A program made the translations under genes and the position numbers. The notes under the pieces were generated by a model. It saw nothing but the letters and a program-made list of their open reading frames with translations. It did no database searches and was not told the DNA's origin. Below are positions 37,591-49,920 of a stretch of DNA of 64,000 bases, piece by piece. Source of the DNA: Sthenelais limicola (Eukaryota > Annelida > Polychaeta > Phyllodocida > Sigalionidae); contig OW804096.1 in the NCBI GenBank assembly GCA_942159475.1, positions 45,445,744 through 45,509,743 on the forward strand, read 5' to 3'. The first letter of the stretch is position 1; the number at the start of each line of letters is the position of its first letter.

Positions 37591-39370
37591 GCTATCCATT
37601 TCGAATATATCCCATTTGCCGGTTACGTTTATTAGCGTAAACATGACTTCCGGGAACGGGTGCAGTAAGCACAGTGGTTCCCTTAGGGCTCCAACGTGGT
37701 GGCTCCAACGTGCCAACGCATCCCCATAGGATTAGTATAGAAATATCGAAAATCTATTTTACAGCCTAGATTGATTAGTTCTTCGGACAGAACTTGCAGA
37801 GGAAGTCATATCGTTGCGATTTCTGTGTAAGGTTGTCAGCTATCGGTATGTTTAATAGGAAAACGACACGGCCAGGTTGAGTTGTGGAAGGTATTGAGCC
37901 ATGGCTGTGAAGGCCCGGGGCGACAGAAGGGTTCGAAATATGCCTGCTTGCGCACCGCCTTCTTAAGGCGGTTATTGGTCGCCTCTCGTCCAGAAAGTAT
38001 CCGCACAAGGTATTTATTTGTAGGAAGTAAATGGGTTATATTTCAACGCTTTTAGATTGTTTTTATTTTAAATTTCCGACGAATTACCCTACACCCACCC
38101 GTCGCGTCACCCCACGTCCCACCCGGGCCTCGGCGCTGTTTATTCAGTCAATAAACAGCGCTATCCATTTCGAATCCCATTTGCCGGTTACGTTGATTAG
38201 AGTGAACGTGACTTCCGGCTCGTACGGAACGGAACAAGGGATCGGAATGGTCAACGCGATAATGGCGTGGATGTAGCTGTGTTGGTTGAGTGTGGAGGTT
38301 GAAACGAAAACCAATTGTGGAAGCGTGAGTACCTGAATCGACAATCTAAGTACGCTAGGCTGTAGGCAACAACCTAAACTAAGTATTCCATGCGTCAATA
38401 GACATTCTCAGAGGGGAAATTATTGAATGCAGGCAGAGAAGTAACCACATGGAGTAAGAGGAAATTCGTTGGACACTAGTAGTCTGTGCACCGTTCGAAA
38501 TTGTAAATAGAGTCATTCTGACTTCTTCCAAGGAAGAAGCGGGGGTGCCGACCGTCAAGATCTCTACGATAATTTATACATACTATGAAAAGCAATGTTT
38601 CCCGAATAAGACAAATTGACAAGAGGTAAAATTCGTTTGCATTTTCAATGGAGTCTATAAACTCCCTTTACTTCTTCATTAACAGCATGCAATCCAAGAT
38701 AACCAGAATTGGAACATTGAACAGCCATTCCTGACATCGTACGTTTCATTACAAAGGTATATCTTACGTTTCATTACAGAATTAGTTGGATAATTCCAAC
38801 CATGGTAATTTATAAATATGTGAATATATATCTATGACGTGGTTATTTAAAGACCTGATGTTATCCAGAAGTATCAAACCGCCCATAATATGTTTTTTCC
38901 TGTGATAAATGAGGTGCTTGTGACTGACGTTTACCTTACAGATTGTTGAATGATCCCCCCCCCCCCCCCCCCCTCTCCTGCCCCGTCCCCGCACACACCA
39001 CCGTGTGTGCGGGGAGCACGCTCAATGCTATAAGCCTGGCCTGGGTGCCCTTAGGGCTCCAACGGGGTGGCGCAAATGGCGGTCGGCAGTCCCAACGCAT
39101 CCCCATAGGATTAGTATAGAAAACTCGAAAATCTATTTTACAGCGTAGATCGATTATTTCTTCGGACAAAACTTGCAGAGGACATCCTATCATTGCGATT
39201 TCTGGGTAAGGATGTCGGCTATCGGTATGTTTAATAAGAAAACGACGCTGCCAGGTTGAGTTGTGGAATGTACTGAGACATGGCTGTGAAGGCCCGGGGC
39301 GACAGAAAGGTTCGAAATATGCCTGCTTGCGCACCGCCTTCTTAAGGCGGTCATTGGTCGCCTCTCGTCA
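37591..39370. repeat. Locally duplicated block with a conserved hairpin
   Basis: The segment 37680-37990 is repeated in the same orientation at 39049-39370 with roughly 88% identity by eye (shared CCTTAGGGCTCCAACG, GGATTAGTATAGAAA, CGGTATGTTTAATA, GGTTCGAAATATGCC). Both copies keep CCGCCTTCTTAAGGCGG (37955-37971, 39334-39350), a perfect 7-bp stem with a 3-base loop. A flanking segment, CTATCCATTTCGAAT...CCCATTTGCCGGTTACG, is also doubled (about 37592 and 38161). A block of several parts was therefore duplicated tandemly. No ORF is conserved between copies in a shared frame. Confidence 0.65.
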
Positions 39371-41240
39371 AGCTATCCGTTTAGTTGCTTTCCTGAATTG
39401 CATGTTTGCATGCGGCTCACCCACATGGCAAATTTTAAAGTTAAAAAGCAGTCACGACACGGTCAAAATATGGTAACACGAAGGCAACGAAGAAAATATT
39501 TGAAAATATTACACCTAGTTGATAATGTAACATCTCTACTAATCACAATAAAGCTGTTAATAAGGTGATTAGTAAAATAGAAGGGGACATAATTTACAAT
39601 GATTGAAAGTGAAGCAAAAGTATTCCTTTAGCAAGGTTCGCATATAAATCACGTACGTGAATAAACATAAATTATCATATACTTTAGTACACATAAGAAC
39701 TAAAATTGAATCATGTGCCAATGTGTACACATATGTGGCTCATCTATAGGTAACGATTATTCAATATTAATGTTAGACTCATCAAGCATGATCAAGCTCA
39801 CCGGGACAAGTTTTTTCAATATTTTCTCAGCAATGTAACAATAATAACATGCAGTCTTGGGGGTCATTATATCTCACTTACATTTCAAGAGCACTTAAAA
39901 AAGAAGCGGATCTGAAAAAAGTCTTAGTCGTATTAAGTATTATGTCCGCCGATGCTGGTGCAGTTCGGGTTCTCATTATAGCTGACAACTTGTGAACATC
40001 CGAAACTCTCCTACCACATCTTTTTATAAACCTACTACTTTTTCTTCTAGAGAACCCACCTACACACACCCTTATATTTCTTTTCTTACACTGTACAGAC
40101 ACTTAATAGTTAAATATATAAAGATTTGTATTCCGTATTTCTTTTTACATGAAATGGTCAAGAACTTCTGCTCGGCAAGTCTTCCAGACTAACCATAAAG
40201 TGAAATAAACATATGGTAGCAAACGTTTCACAGACTTTCATTTGATATATTAAAAAATAATGTAAACAGAGGAACTAATTGTTTTTCTGCGTTTTGATTA
40301 TGATTGCCTCGAGATTATGCACGAGCAGTGCGCCAGCAGGCCAGAAATATCGGCCATTAATCCAGTCTCTACCCAAGTTGGTTATATTGCGGAGTCTGCT
40401 TCATATTCATGGTTATATAAACATCATCGGATATATTGATACCAAATAATTAAAGTACTGTACCTGAATATTTTTCTCGTTTCAAGTCGACGTCTGAATT
40501 AATGGAACCGGCTTTGAGTATAACCAAAGATACTTTGAGTATAACAACTGCCAATGACTAAAATGCCGTTAACCGCGCGTGTTTATCCAGAGATCATGAG
40601 GAGGGATGCATGGACGTCCTAGTGCCCCTATTTAGTTCTTTCCCCCTGTGTTTAATACAAAAAAACAACCCGCACTCTGGACCCTCAACATTTATAGATA
40701 GACCTCTATATCATGGCTACGCCAAATACTAAAGAAAATGGAGGGACCTAAACGGAATAGTAAAGTAAACTTGAGGCCCATCATTATTATTTAGTTATCA
40801 TGGAGTACTTCTGTAAACAATTCCCAAAAAGTATTAAAGGGAATTTTGCATTAATTAGATTGGAATGTATCTCTTAGAACTGACTAATGAGATAATAAGC
40901 TTCGCGGGGTGCCGAATTGTCCAGATTTAATAATCAGGGTTAAGTTGCTGTTCTATATTTTACCAGACTTTTTAATTCAGCCCTGCCACTACCAGTAATT
41001 CCCGGGGTGATATAGGCCTACTATACAATAGAACTTAGAAGTCCTTCACGTTGATATCAATTATCACTGCAATTAACTCGGAGCTACTCAGATGAACCAC
41101 GCTAACGACTTAAGTTCCAACCATCAGTCAAGCACATTGGAGTTAAAAGTTTTTGTCAGTCTGCATGACAAAACCGATGGAAACCCTAAAATCACGTAAA
41201 ATAAATTAACATATGATATTAGGGCTATGATCCGTAGCTA

Positions 41241-41336
41241 GGGTGGATCGGGATTCGAACCCATAACACACACATAATATATGCCTCTGCATGGTCCAAA
41301 GTCAGCACCTTAAACCACATAAACCACAGGGCCCCC
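41241..41336 (-). repeat. tRNA-like segment, probably the head of a SINE
   Basis: On the minus strand a tRNA-like unit starts GGTGG and ends CCACCC after a canonical B-box GGGTTCGAATCCC. GTGGTTTAAGGTGCTGAC occupies the D-arm/A-box region, and CTTTGGA can be read as an anticodon loop with TTG (Gln). At 96 bases it is too long for an ordinary tRNA without intron, and the A-box is poor. A tRNA-derived SINE or pseudogene is more likely than an active tRNA gene. Confidence 0.4.
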
Positions 41337-41344
41337 ACCTTATC

Positions 41345-41443
41345 AATATATTATAAGTTGAACGATTAGGAGGCAATTCAACTGAAACAAACCATGGTAT
41401 TTGATTTTGTAGGTCTTTATTTGGCGACCCTTATTAATATATA
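41345..41443. repeat. Short dispersed repeat, copy 2 (partner at 21697-21795)
   Basis: It shares the AT-rich inverted ends and the core CAATTCAACTGAAACAAACC with the copy in GTPBP10 intron 3. It directly abuts the tRNA-like segment at 41241-41336, so the two may be parts of one composite element. Confidence 0.5.
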
Positions 41444-44400
41444 TCAAATTAAATAATGCTGAAATTAAATCGTATAATAAGCTAAACGACAGGTTTGGGA
41501 TCTATAGATTTGGTGGCTGATATCAAGGGGGATTTTTACCGGTGAAGTTATGCGAAAGAATGTTGTCTCACACCCAGATTACACATATTAGAATGGTAGA
41601 GTTAAGCGTGTTGACACGTACAGCAAGGAAGATGGGTTAGAAGGAATATAGGGGAGAGTACGTATTGGGGTGGGAGTAATGGGGGAATGGTAGGTGCTAG
41701 TTGTGAGGGGAATAGTAAAACATTAAACACATTTATGGCCTACAAAGTGAACAGCTATGTAACGGAGGGAGATAGACATGAGGTAGACAAAGAGTAAGAA
41801 CTATGTAAATTTTATACATAAGGGGAAAATGGACGTAGGCTGTCAAGAATTGAGGGGGGGGGGAAGGCCATGGATAGGAGAAAAACGTGCACAGGCTGGA
41901 ATTCGTAAAACAAAGAAGCTTCGGTAAGATGTGTTTGTGTTGAATGATGTAAGTAATAGAAGAGTTAATAATGTTTAATAGACAAGTTAATAATATTTGA
42001 CAACAATTTTCAGTGGAAAACAATAATTATTGGCTAGTCCCACAATGAGACTGTCGACACATGGGCCTCCGTCAACTTATGGACGCCCGACTTATTATTA
42101 TACACCGAAATGTGTGTACATAATTAATCAATCAAATGGAATCGTACAAAATTCGAATAAATGGCTCCCACAGGCCATATGACCAGGCCAATAGAGTTTA
42201 AAAAAATAACGGTGGATTTACCACACAACTCTAGATAAATATGATTCAGCCTCTGTTGTTTGGCTGGGGCAAATAGCTGCATGGGTAGACATTAGTAGGG
42301 TGAACTCAGAACTTGCAAGCCCAATGGCATGTGAGAGAGTATTCAGTATTATGTTGAGACTTATTTACCGTTAGAGCAAATTCTGCCGCTCTAAATCCAT
42401 CGGTTGCCCCGTGTCGGTGGAGAAATATATTTTGATATGGAGCCAGATGTTTAGTATACCGATTTTTGGGGTAAAATATCACAAAACTGGATTCGAATAT
42501 ATATAAGTATATACGTGTCCCCAAAATTAGTGTTAAGATATGAGATCAATGAGCTTTAATTTGAGATTTTACATTATGTGTTGACTTGGGTTAAGAGCTA
42601 ATGAATGAACCAATAAATGTACTTTGGACTAATGCTATAAAAGAAAACTGCAAGAAATCCCACAGTAAATTATTTTTTCCATCCTGGTTCATGAAGTCAC
42701 CACTGGGGTCGCATGGAGCATAGTACTAACATTCTTTAGATTAGCGTTAAAGCCTTAAAATGAAAGCAGCAATGCTTAGACATATTAATTGTATTATGTA
42801 CCGGTGGTAAGAACTTTAGTATGAGGTGGTCCGTACTAAGTATAATTGTGATGCGATGTAACTGATATCAATAAATAATCGCTTACAGAGAGATCCTGCA
42901 TGATGACAGCATACAGTGCATGAATTATGAGAGCTCTAATAATGGAGATATGATTCACGTCTGCCATATAATTACCAATGGTATGATATAAACTGCTATG
43001 AAAGAGTGACAACCTTGTCATTCACCTCTTGTTATTCATTCACCAGAGAGTTTAGATTGTTGACCACTTTTCTGCATGTGAGCAAAGTTTCCTTTTAGTA
43101 TTTCATCATCCTCACGGAATTCTGTTAGTAGAGTTTTTTAAAAAGTAGTGTTACTGATAAGAAGCCCGAAAATGAAGGACATAAATATATCAAGAATATC
43201 ATTATTTCATGGTTATTAAATCACTGCAAGTCAGGCTGGATTTAAGAAACATGCATTTATTTTGTATAGCATGGCTCGGTGAAAAAATATCATATATTTT
43301 ATTATATTGTCAGCTTGATATCCGCGTCTCTCACTGCTTTTAAATGATATTTACTTGTCCCTTCTAAGGTGTGTGTTTGTGTTGGGGGCGGGGACTTTGG
43401 GATAGTGAGTGTTTCTGTAACGGGGGCTACTGGGGATTGTATATATCTACGGTATGTATAATAGTATGGCTAGTTAATATAAGCTACATGCATAACTTTT
43501 CCCACTCGAGATCTGTGGCACCCTCCTTTCACCTCTAATGAAGTGACATTAATTATTAGCAATTAATGTCCACACAGTTATTTATACGGCATAGTGTATA
43601 TATCAGTGAATATATTCTTCTCACGTCCTCGCCTTTGATCCTCTGTGACTGGGGCATATAAAGAAGTGTCCAACATTAGGGTCATGCTGCCAGGGGTGAC
43701 ATGAGTTACTGTACCTGAGTTATCTACCTTCCCATTACTGTCGAAACACTTATTAATATAATATGCAACTTCTATATCGGTGCAATTTTAATTTGGGATC
43801 AGTGCATATATATATAGAGAGAGAGCCTGGCTAATATATTGGTAGAGCCAATAAAAAAATATACACCATGCCCCAGAATGTGTGAGTGGTGTATACGCCT
43901 CAACACTAAATTCCTAATCATAGAATGTACTCAATGTTAAGTCAAACAAAGATAAACTCCAGAATTATGCAGTAATATAGAGACGCATGTTTTTGTGCAA
44001 GAATTGTAATGCTTTGGAAAACATGACACTTTACCATATAGATCGAAGCCTTTCATGTTATGATAATTTATAACATTTCGATCATTGGGATTGGGGAATT
44101 ATTATAATGGGTGTCGATAGTTTATGTCTATTATGAAGCTCGCAGTGTGCGTGCCTGTAACATGTCCATGAAACTAACCAAAATCTATATCAACGCAACC
44201 ACCGAAATTAGAATTGAGAGTTGTCCCGGAACTTGAAAGTAAAACCACAAAATTAAGTCAACGTATGTATGTCATCTATGTCAATGATAGCATAGAGAGT
44301 TGTTCCCATGTAGAAACCAAAAGTAAAACCACCAAGTAAACGTACATAGGCCTATGTAGGACAACGATATATTTCTTTCCAATATGCGAGAATAACGTAC

Positions 44401-47400
44401 ATTAATCTTCTCTTTATGTGTCCAGACTCTGTTGAGGTTTTTCTGTGTGGGTATGCATGTATTTGAGATTAAATGTGCATATAAACGCATACATTGCACT
44501 TGTGTAAATGACAGTAATCAGTACCGATGTGTCAGCCAGAGGACACACAGTCACAAGCTCAAATAATATTATTAGCTCTCTCAATAGTTGTTATTTAGTC
44601 AAGCAGCACCCATAGTAATCATCGTAGTCAAGTCTTCAAGATAGTCAAGACTTGATAATTTGGAGGCCCCTAGACGTTCGCCCTTAAAAATTAGATTTAC
44701 TACTGTAGGCCTACACTGCAAGGGAATTTCCCTAGATACCTCATGATTCCAATAATCTAATTTCAGTATCTAAGACTAAGAACAAGTCATTGTAGTATAG
44801 ATGTTGAAACTCCCACGAAACTATCATTGTATGAAAATGGACCCAATAAAATTTAATAAAAAAATAAATACGCGAACCATTAAATCAGAAGAATTCCGAT
44901 GAAATGGCATAAAATATTCATTGAAAAGGCGCACGGAGTCACGTTAAGTAAAGTACCGCGTATATCAATACTTCATAATGCAATACTCGATGGCCGGTAG
45001 ATAAACTCTAAACTCAGTTTCGACCATGGCCAGAATTGATCAGGCATGAAAGATATTTGATATTCACAACTACGTCAGGTGGTACCCTTGATAAACACAA
45101 AATATTGATTGCGATTAAACAAACAAATACTGTGTCATGTGTTTAAATAGTCTCCTCTTGCGTGAAAGCAAGTTTTTCTTCCAATCGAACGAAATTATAT
45201 GCTTGGAAGGAATCATTATATTCAATATGAAGATATATAAGGTAGGCCTAATGTTAAAGTAGAAAACAAAAAAAACAGAAAGCAGTAACGTATTCAAATT
45301 AAAAATTGTGGCGAAAATGATAGGGAAATAGTTAGGACTCTTCTAAGACGCAAATGGTAAAAAAAAAACATGCTAGTCGGGCGGTGATGGTTGATTGATT
45401 GGATGTCCGACTCGGCAAGTAAATATGCGAGCCTAGCGACATTGACTATTTTCGTAAAAGTGCCAACAGAATCCTACAGAATGAAAGATTTTGTTAGTAT
45501 GCGAATAAAGTACATTGAACTCCACTAAAAATACACATCTAGATAAATTCATGCATTAAATTAGAGCTTACATTCATCGATACGTGCCTGGATGATCGTT
45601 CACACATAGATTAACACAATTATAGGAAACGTACATTTTACATCCATGGGGACATAATAATATGTTATACGCATGCACATGTGCATACATATATATATCT
45701 TTCAATGTATATACATGTAGGATCAACGAAATCTATATATTCGTTGAACAGATGCACCATGCAAGTTAGATTTAGAGTATAAAGATGTGTACTGCTGGGC
45801 AAAACAAAACCGAACATATGGAAGATATAATTATATACATGTATATATATAGGGGGATAGGACGGGAAAAGAAAGGTTAAATTGTTGAAATAAAGTTTAG
45901 AAGTGGAGGGATGCCATAATGACCAAGAAGATATGTATATATAGTGTTACAGCATATACGAATAATGTCTAGATAATACCCACGGTGGAATTTAGCTCTA
46001 TCCAACTCCAAGTACTTCGAACGTGTATCCCAGACAGCTAGTTTCTATGACAGTGTACACTTCTATTCCTCCAGCTTCTCCTGCTCCACTTCAACTAAAA
46101 AGAACACTGAGGGGTAGTACTGAGGTAACCTTCCCTGTGTGCCCCACTACATGTTGCTCAGTATAGATCTCAACATTGCCGCCTCCTGGACCACGTTAAA
46201 GAGGCTGTCTCGACCAATTCTACTAGGAACAGTTAGCGCTCCTACAATGACATCCTACAACGCAAATCCGACTTAAATTAATGTTTTTCTTCATATGGTT
46301 ATGTCTCATTTATCCTGCACCTAATTGGCGTGGTGCCCTTATTCCCCAGTAGTATGTCGCAAATCAAGATTAAACGTCCATCTACATCATCTGTTGCTAA
46401 TAGAGTGAGAACCCTCGACGCGAAGAAAAGTATAAAAATAAAATGGAACAGAACCAGAGTTAATAGCAGGGATCAACATATCCTTCACAACTAACTTTCC
46501 TGTACAATATTTAATTCATGGTACGTGTTAAAAGGGCGCTCGACAGAAAATTGACAACGAGTTTGATATAGGAATCAGCGCGGATGCATTATTATCTAAC
46601 ATAGTATGCATGTTTGCGCTTTGCTCTTAGTAGGTTAATTATGCGAGTTCTCTTTCTTTTTCCTCATTCTCATTTGCTTCTGTGACAACGATGATATATC
46701 ACAACGATTATATATATAAATATAATCGACACACTCTACATATTGACGGGTATTTCTGAAGCTGGCTTTGCCTTTGAAATTTGACCTAGTAATTATTATT
46801 GTCCTATATATTGTTTCAGCAGAGCTAGGCCCTTGATATATAGTTTAAAACATATTAACTCCGCCACCTGGTCTACTTTCTCCAGATCAAACAGACATAG
46901 CTGTATAGGGAATACATGATAGCGCTTACCAAAAATAAATATTAAACATGGGTGTTGTGGGTATTATTCATATCCTATCACATAATTATTTCATATAACA
47001 CATTTCCATCATTAGCACTGCCTCTAAGAACTAGTTCGTTATCACCCTCAAGTTCTTTTTAGATTGATGTTATCATCAATCTAAATGGATTGGGGTGAGA
47101 TCTGTCAATCATTGATAGCATCTTGGCTCCTCCCATCCTGGATATCAGTGTGAAGAATCGGTTGATTCTGATATCAGCAGATGGGATCAGAATCATGCTG
47201 GTAATGGCTGGGAGGGGGAGGGGATGGCGTTTAGGTGTGAATTAAAGGGTAGACCATGTGTGAATTAAAGTGGCAAGTTGCGAAATAAGATGCCTCATAT
47301 GCAAAGGTGTTAAAGGGACCAACAGAATCACATGGAATGACCAGTCATATATGGGATAGGGATTTCATGTTTTCTGTCTCCACTTCCTCTCCCTCCTACT

Positions 47401-48491
47401 ATCCCTCCCTCTCGAACTTTACATTTAACACCAATCTCCGTTTCCCTTGGAAACGCAATCTTCTACATGAACCGGAAATAAATAAATAAATGTAAACTGA
47501 TCACTGTTAACTATTTCTTGTTTAATTATTCTAACCGGTTATTTCTAGTTCTGCCTACTATAACGCCTGTTTTCCGCTCAATGGGTTATCATGTAACCAG
47601 AAAGTGAAAGTAACTCTGTTGACATCAGACGTGGTGGTTTTATCTGGCGATTAAGTACGTGGTGGTGAAAGTTTGTTGTCTAAGAGGCTGTTATCTATGA
47701 ACAACTTATTTTTTCTCTTATGCAAATTTCTAGGAATATCAACCATGGAGTGTTACGAACACACATTCTATATGGTACGATACATATAGAAAGTGGAACG
47801 AGGTGCTAGTGATTGGATATTTATTGCAATTCATTCACTATCCTAGTATAGAAGAATGTTGAAATATAAACTTATTATTTTAGTTTTGAATCGTGATAGA
47901 TCTAAAAGCTAAAAGAAATTCAATTCGAATTTGTATTGCACCCCTCAAGTGGAAGGCAAATATGATAAAACAAACTAAGGACTAAGGAATATAAGATCAA
48001 TTAAGTTTAAGATATACTATGCGAGCCTTTTCCTTAATTGGTAGATTGGGATAAATTGTATAATCAATTTAATATTGGGAAAATAAACAAAATTAATTAA
48101 TATATAGTTTTAACGGCGACGCATATCAACTGTAAGTCGTTATAATATGCCCGTTTTCTACATGTTGCATATTATACTGTTGTTCAAAATAGAATGATAC
48201 ACATGTAGTTGTAAAAGATTTCTGGCCGTGATGCATGGCGCATGCATGTTACTGTATAGTGAGTGATATCGTCATCGTTTTCTGTTTGATTTACGTCTAT
48301 TACACTGTATAGATATAATTTACGATGAAATGGTTGACGAAATCTTTGCACGGATTGCATTACGCCCTGTGGATGACAGAATAAGCCACGTCATGATGAT
48401 ATAAGAATAGACGAAACGTCCCTCGCACGTATAGAGAATATTATGGATGCCTTTCCTTAAAGACTCCACCATTTAATACATCTATATACAG

Positions 48492-48589
48492 ATTAACTAA
48501 CGAGATGGTTGAAGGAGTGTGAATATTGCACAAGTTGCGTAGCAACGAGTGCAATATTCTAAGCGACTGAAACCAGCGAGTTAGTTAAC
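48492..48589. repeat. Nested palindrome / stem-loop
   Basis: Three inverted pairs share one centre: ATTAACTAAC (48492-48501) with GTTAGTTAAC (48580-48589); GAATATTGCAC (48521-48531) with GTGCAATATTC (48549-48559); and GTTGC with GCAAC (48534-48538, 48542-48546). The whole folds into a long hairpin, compatible with a fold-back MITE. Confidence 0.6.
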
Positions 48590-49920
48590 AGATTTATTAT
48601 ACATGCTTTCAATCATGAAAATTTTAAAAAATCGAGTCATAAATGTATATTTTACTGGTAATCTTAGTAAAAAAAACCAGATTGGTTGCCATGACAACCC
48701 CACACGAATCACTAGTGAAATACGCACTATGCGTAAATCACTCTACATACGTTGTTTTCAGAGCAATGCGTGTATAATAAAAACAAAAGTCCAAGGTCTT
48801 TATTACGTTTGAATTATCCTTGCCCAAACTAGCTGGGATTGCTAATTGAAATAACTCCTGTATAGAGTACCACATGGGAGGATTCTCACGATGGTTTATT
48901 TTCACACATTAATTATCCAAGACATGTAAAACCTTATCTTTAGAGAAGATTAACTTCACTGTCATGTGGTATGTGGTCATGTGGTATATATTAATTGGCT
49001 TTAGGTAACTGGAACGAATGAACCCGAAAAGGAAACAACCCCATATAGGGAATCGAATGCGTTAATTCCCTCAAATTCTAGTTTCAGGGGCGTATCGTAT
49101 TTTGATGATGCAGACGTTTTACAACAAAACCATGACAAAGTTATTTATTGAGTCGGGCACCGAGTGCACACTAGTATTTTGTGCATGTAACCATTGACAA
49201 AGATAAAAGTCGTGATCCCTCCTGTTTAACACCTTTATTTATATTATTGTGACAAAATCTACAAAGACTGAAGTCGAGTTACAGTATGCATTCGCTTCGT
49301 ATCACATTGGCTGCTTGTATAGATATGCATGCATGGGACCTTCTTAATCTAATTTATGATTACATAAGTCTAATAACTTTAATTTCTTTGGCGTATTTGC
49401 TTTCGCACATCTTTTTCAAATAAGACATTTCCGAAGAATGAGATCCACTATAGCTGCAAGTGACTAAAGCCAACAATCCCCATGTTTGCTGACAGAGGTA
49501 TACGTGGTACAAAATGAAATAATATTATTATGCTATGAGTAAGTCCTTAGTTGCTTAAATTCCCAAAGATCTATTTTGAATTATTACTACTTCATAAACA
49601 GAAAACGTATTAGAAATGACATTAACACTGTTCATCGATACAAAAATGGACTAGACGTACAATTTGAACTGATACATAAACTTATATCACATGCATAACT
49701 TTTAAAATTTGACCGAACAACATGACTAAAGAATGGGGGATTAGAAGACTGAATAATAATATATATTCATGAATTCACATGAGTATTACATTCTGTTCAA
49801 ATTCTGTTTCTGAATTTAAAAGCTGTTTTTTATGGAGAAATAAATCTTGTTTTAGCGACAAGTATGTTATACAAATTCCTGAAATATCTTTCCCTCCTTG
49901 AGAATGTGCCTCTACTAAAA

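Larger units (their letters stand above)
39371..49920. other. Long non-coding interval between the two TMEM272-like genes
   Basis: About 10.5 kb of AT-rich DNA with microsatellites and scattered TAGGCCTA palindromes. Apart from the tRNA-like segment, the dispersed repeat and the hairpins listed separately, I see no supportable gene. A patch at about 46000-46290 has a more balanced composition and could be an old coding repeat, but no frame is intact. A small perfect hairpin (TTAGATTGATG with its complement) lies near 47059-47084. Confidence 0.45.

Noticed and set aside
37426..37640. Proline/histidine-rich ORFs
   Set aside because: They come from a C-rich low-complexity stretch (repeated CCCCACCC) with no splice or domain support.
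41241..41336. Functional tRNA-Gln gene
   Set aside because: The B-box is good but the length (96) and A-box are not; treated as tRNA-derived repeat.
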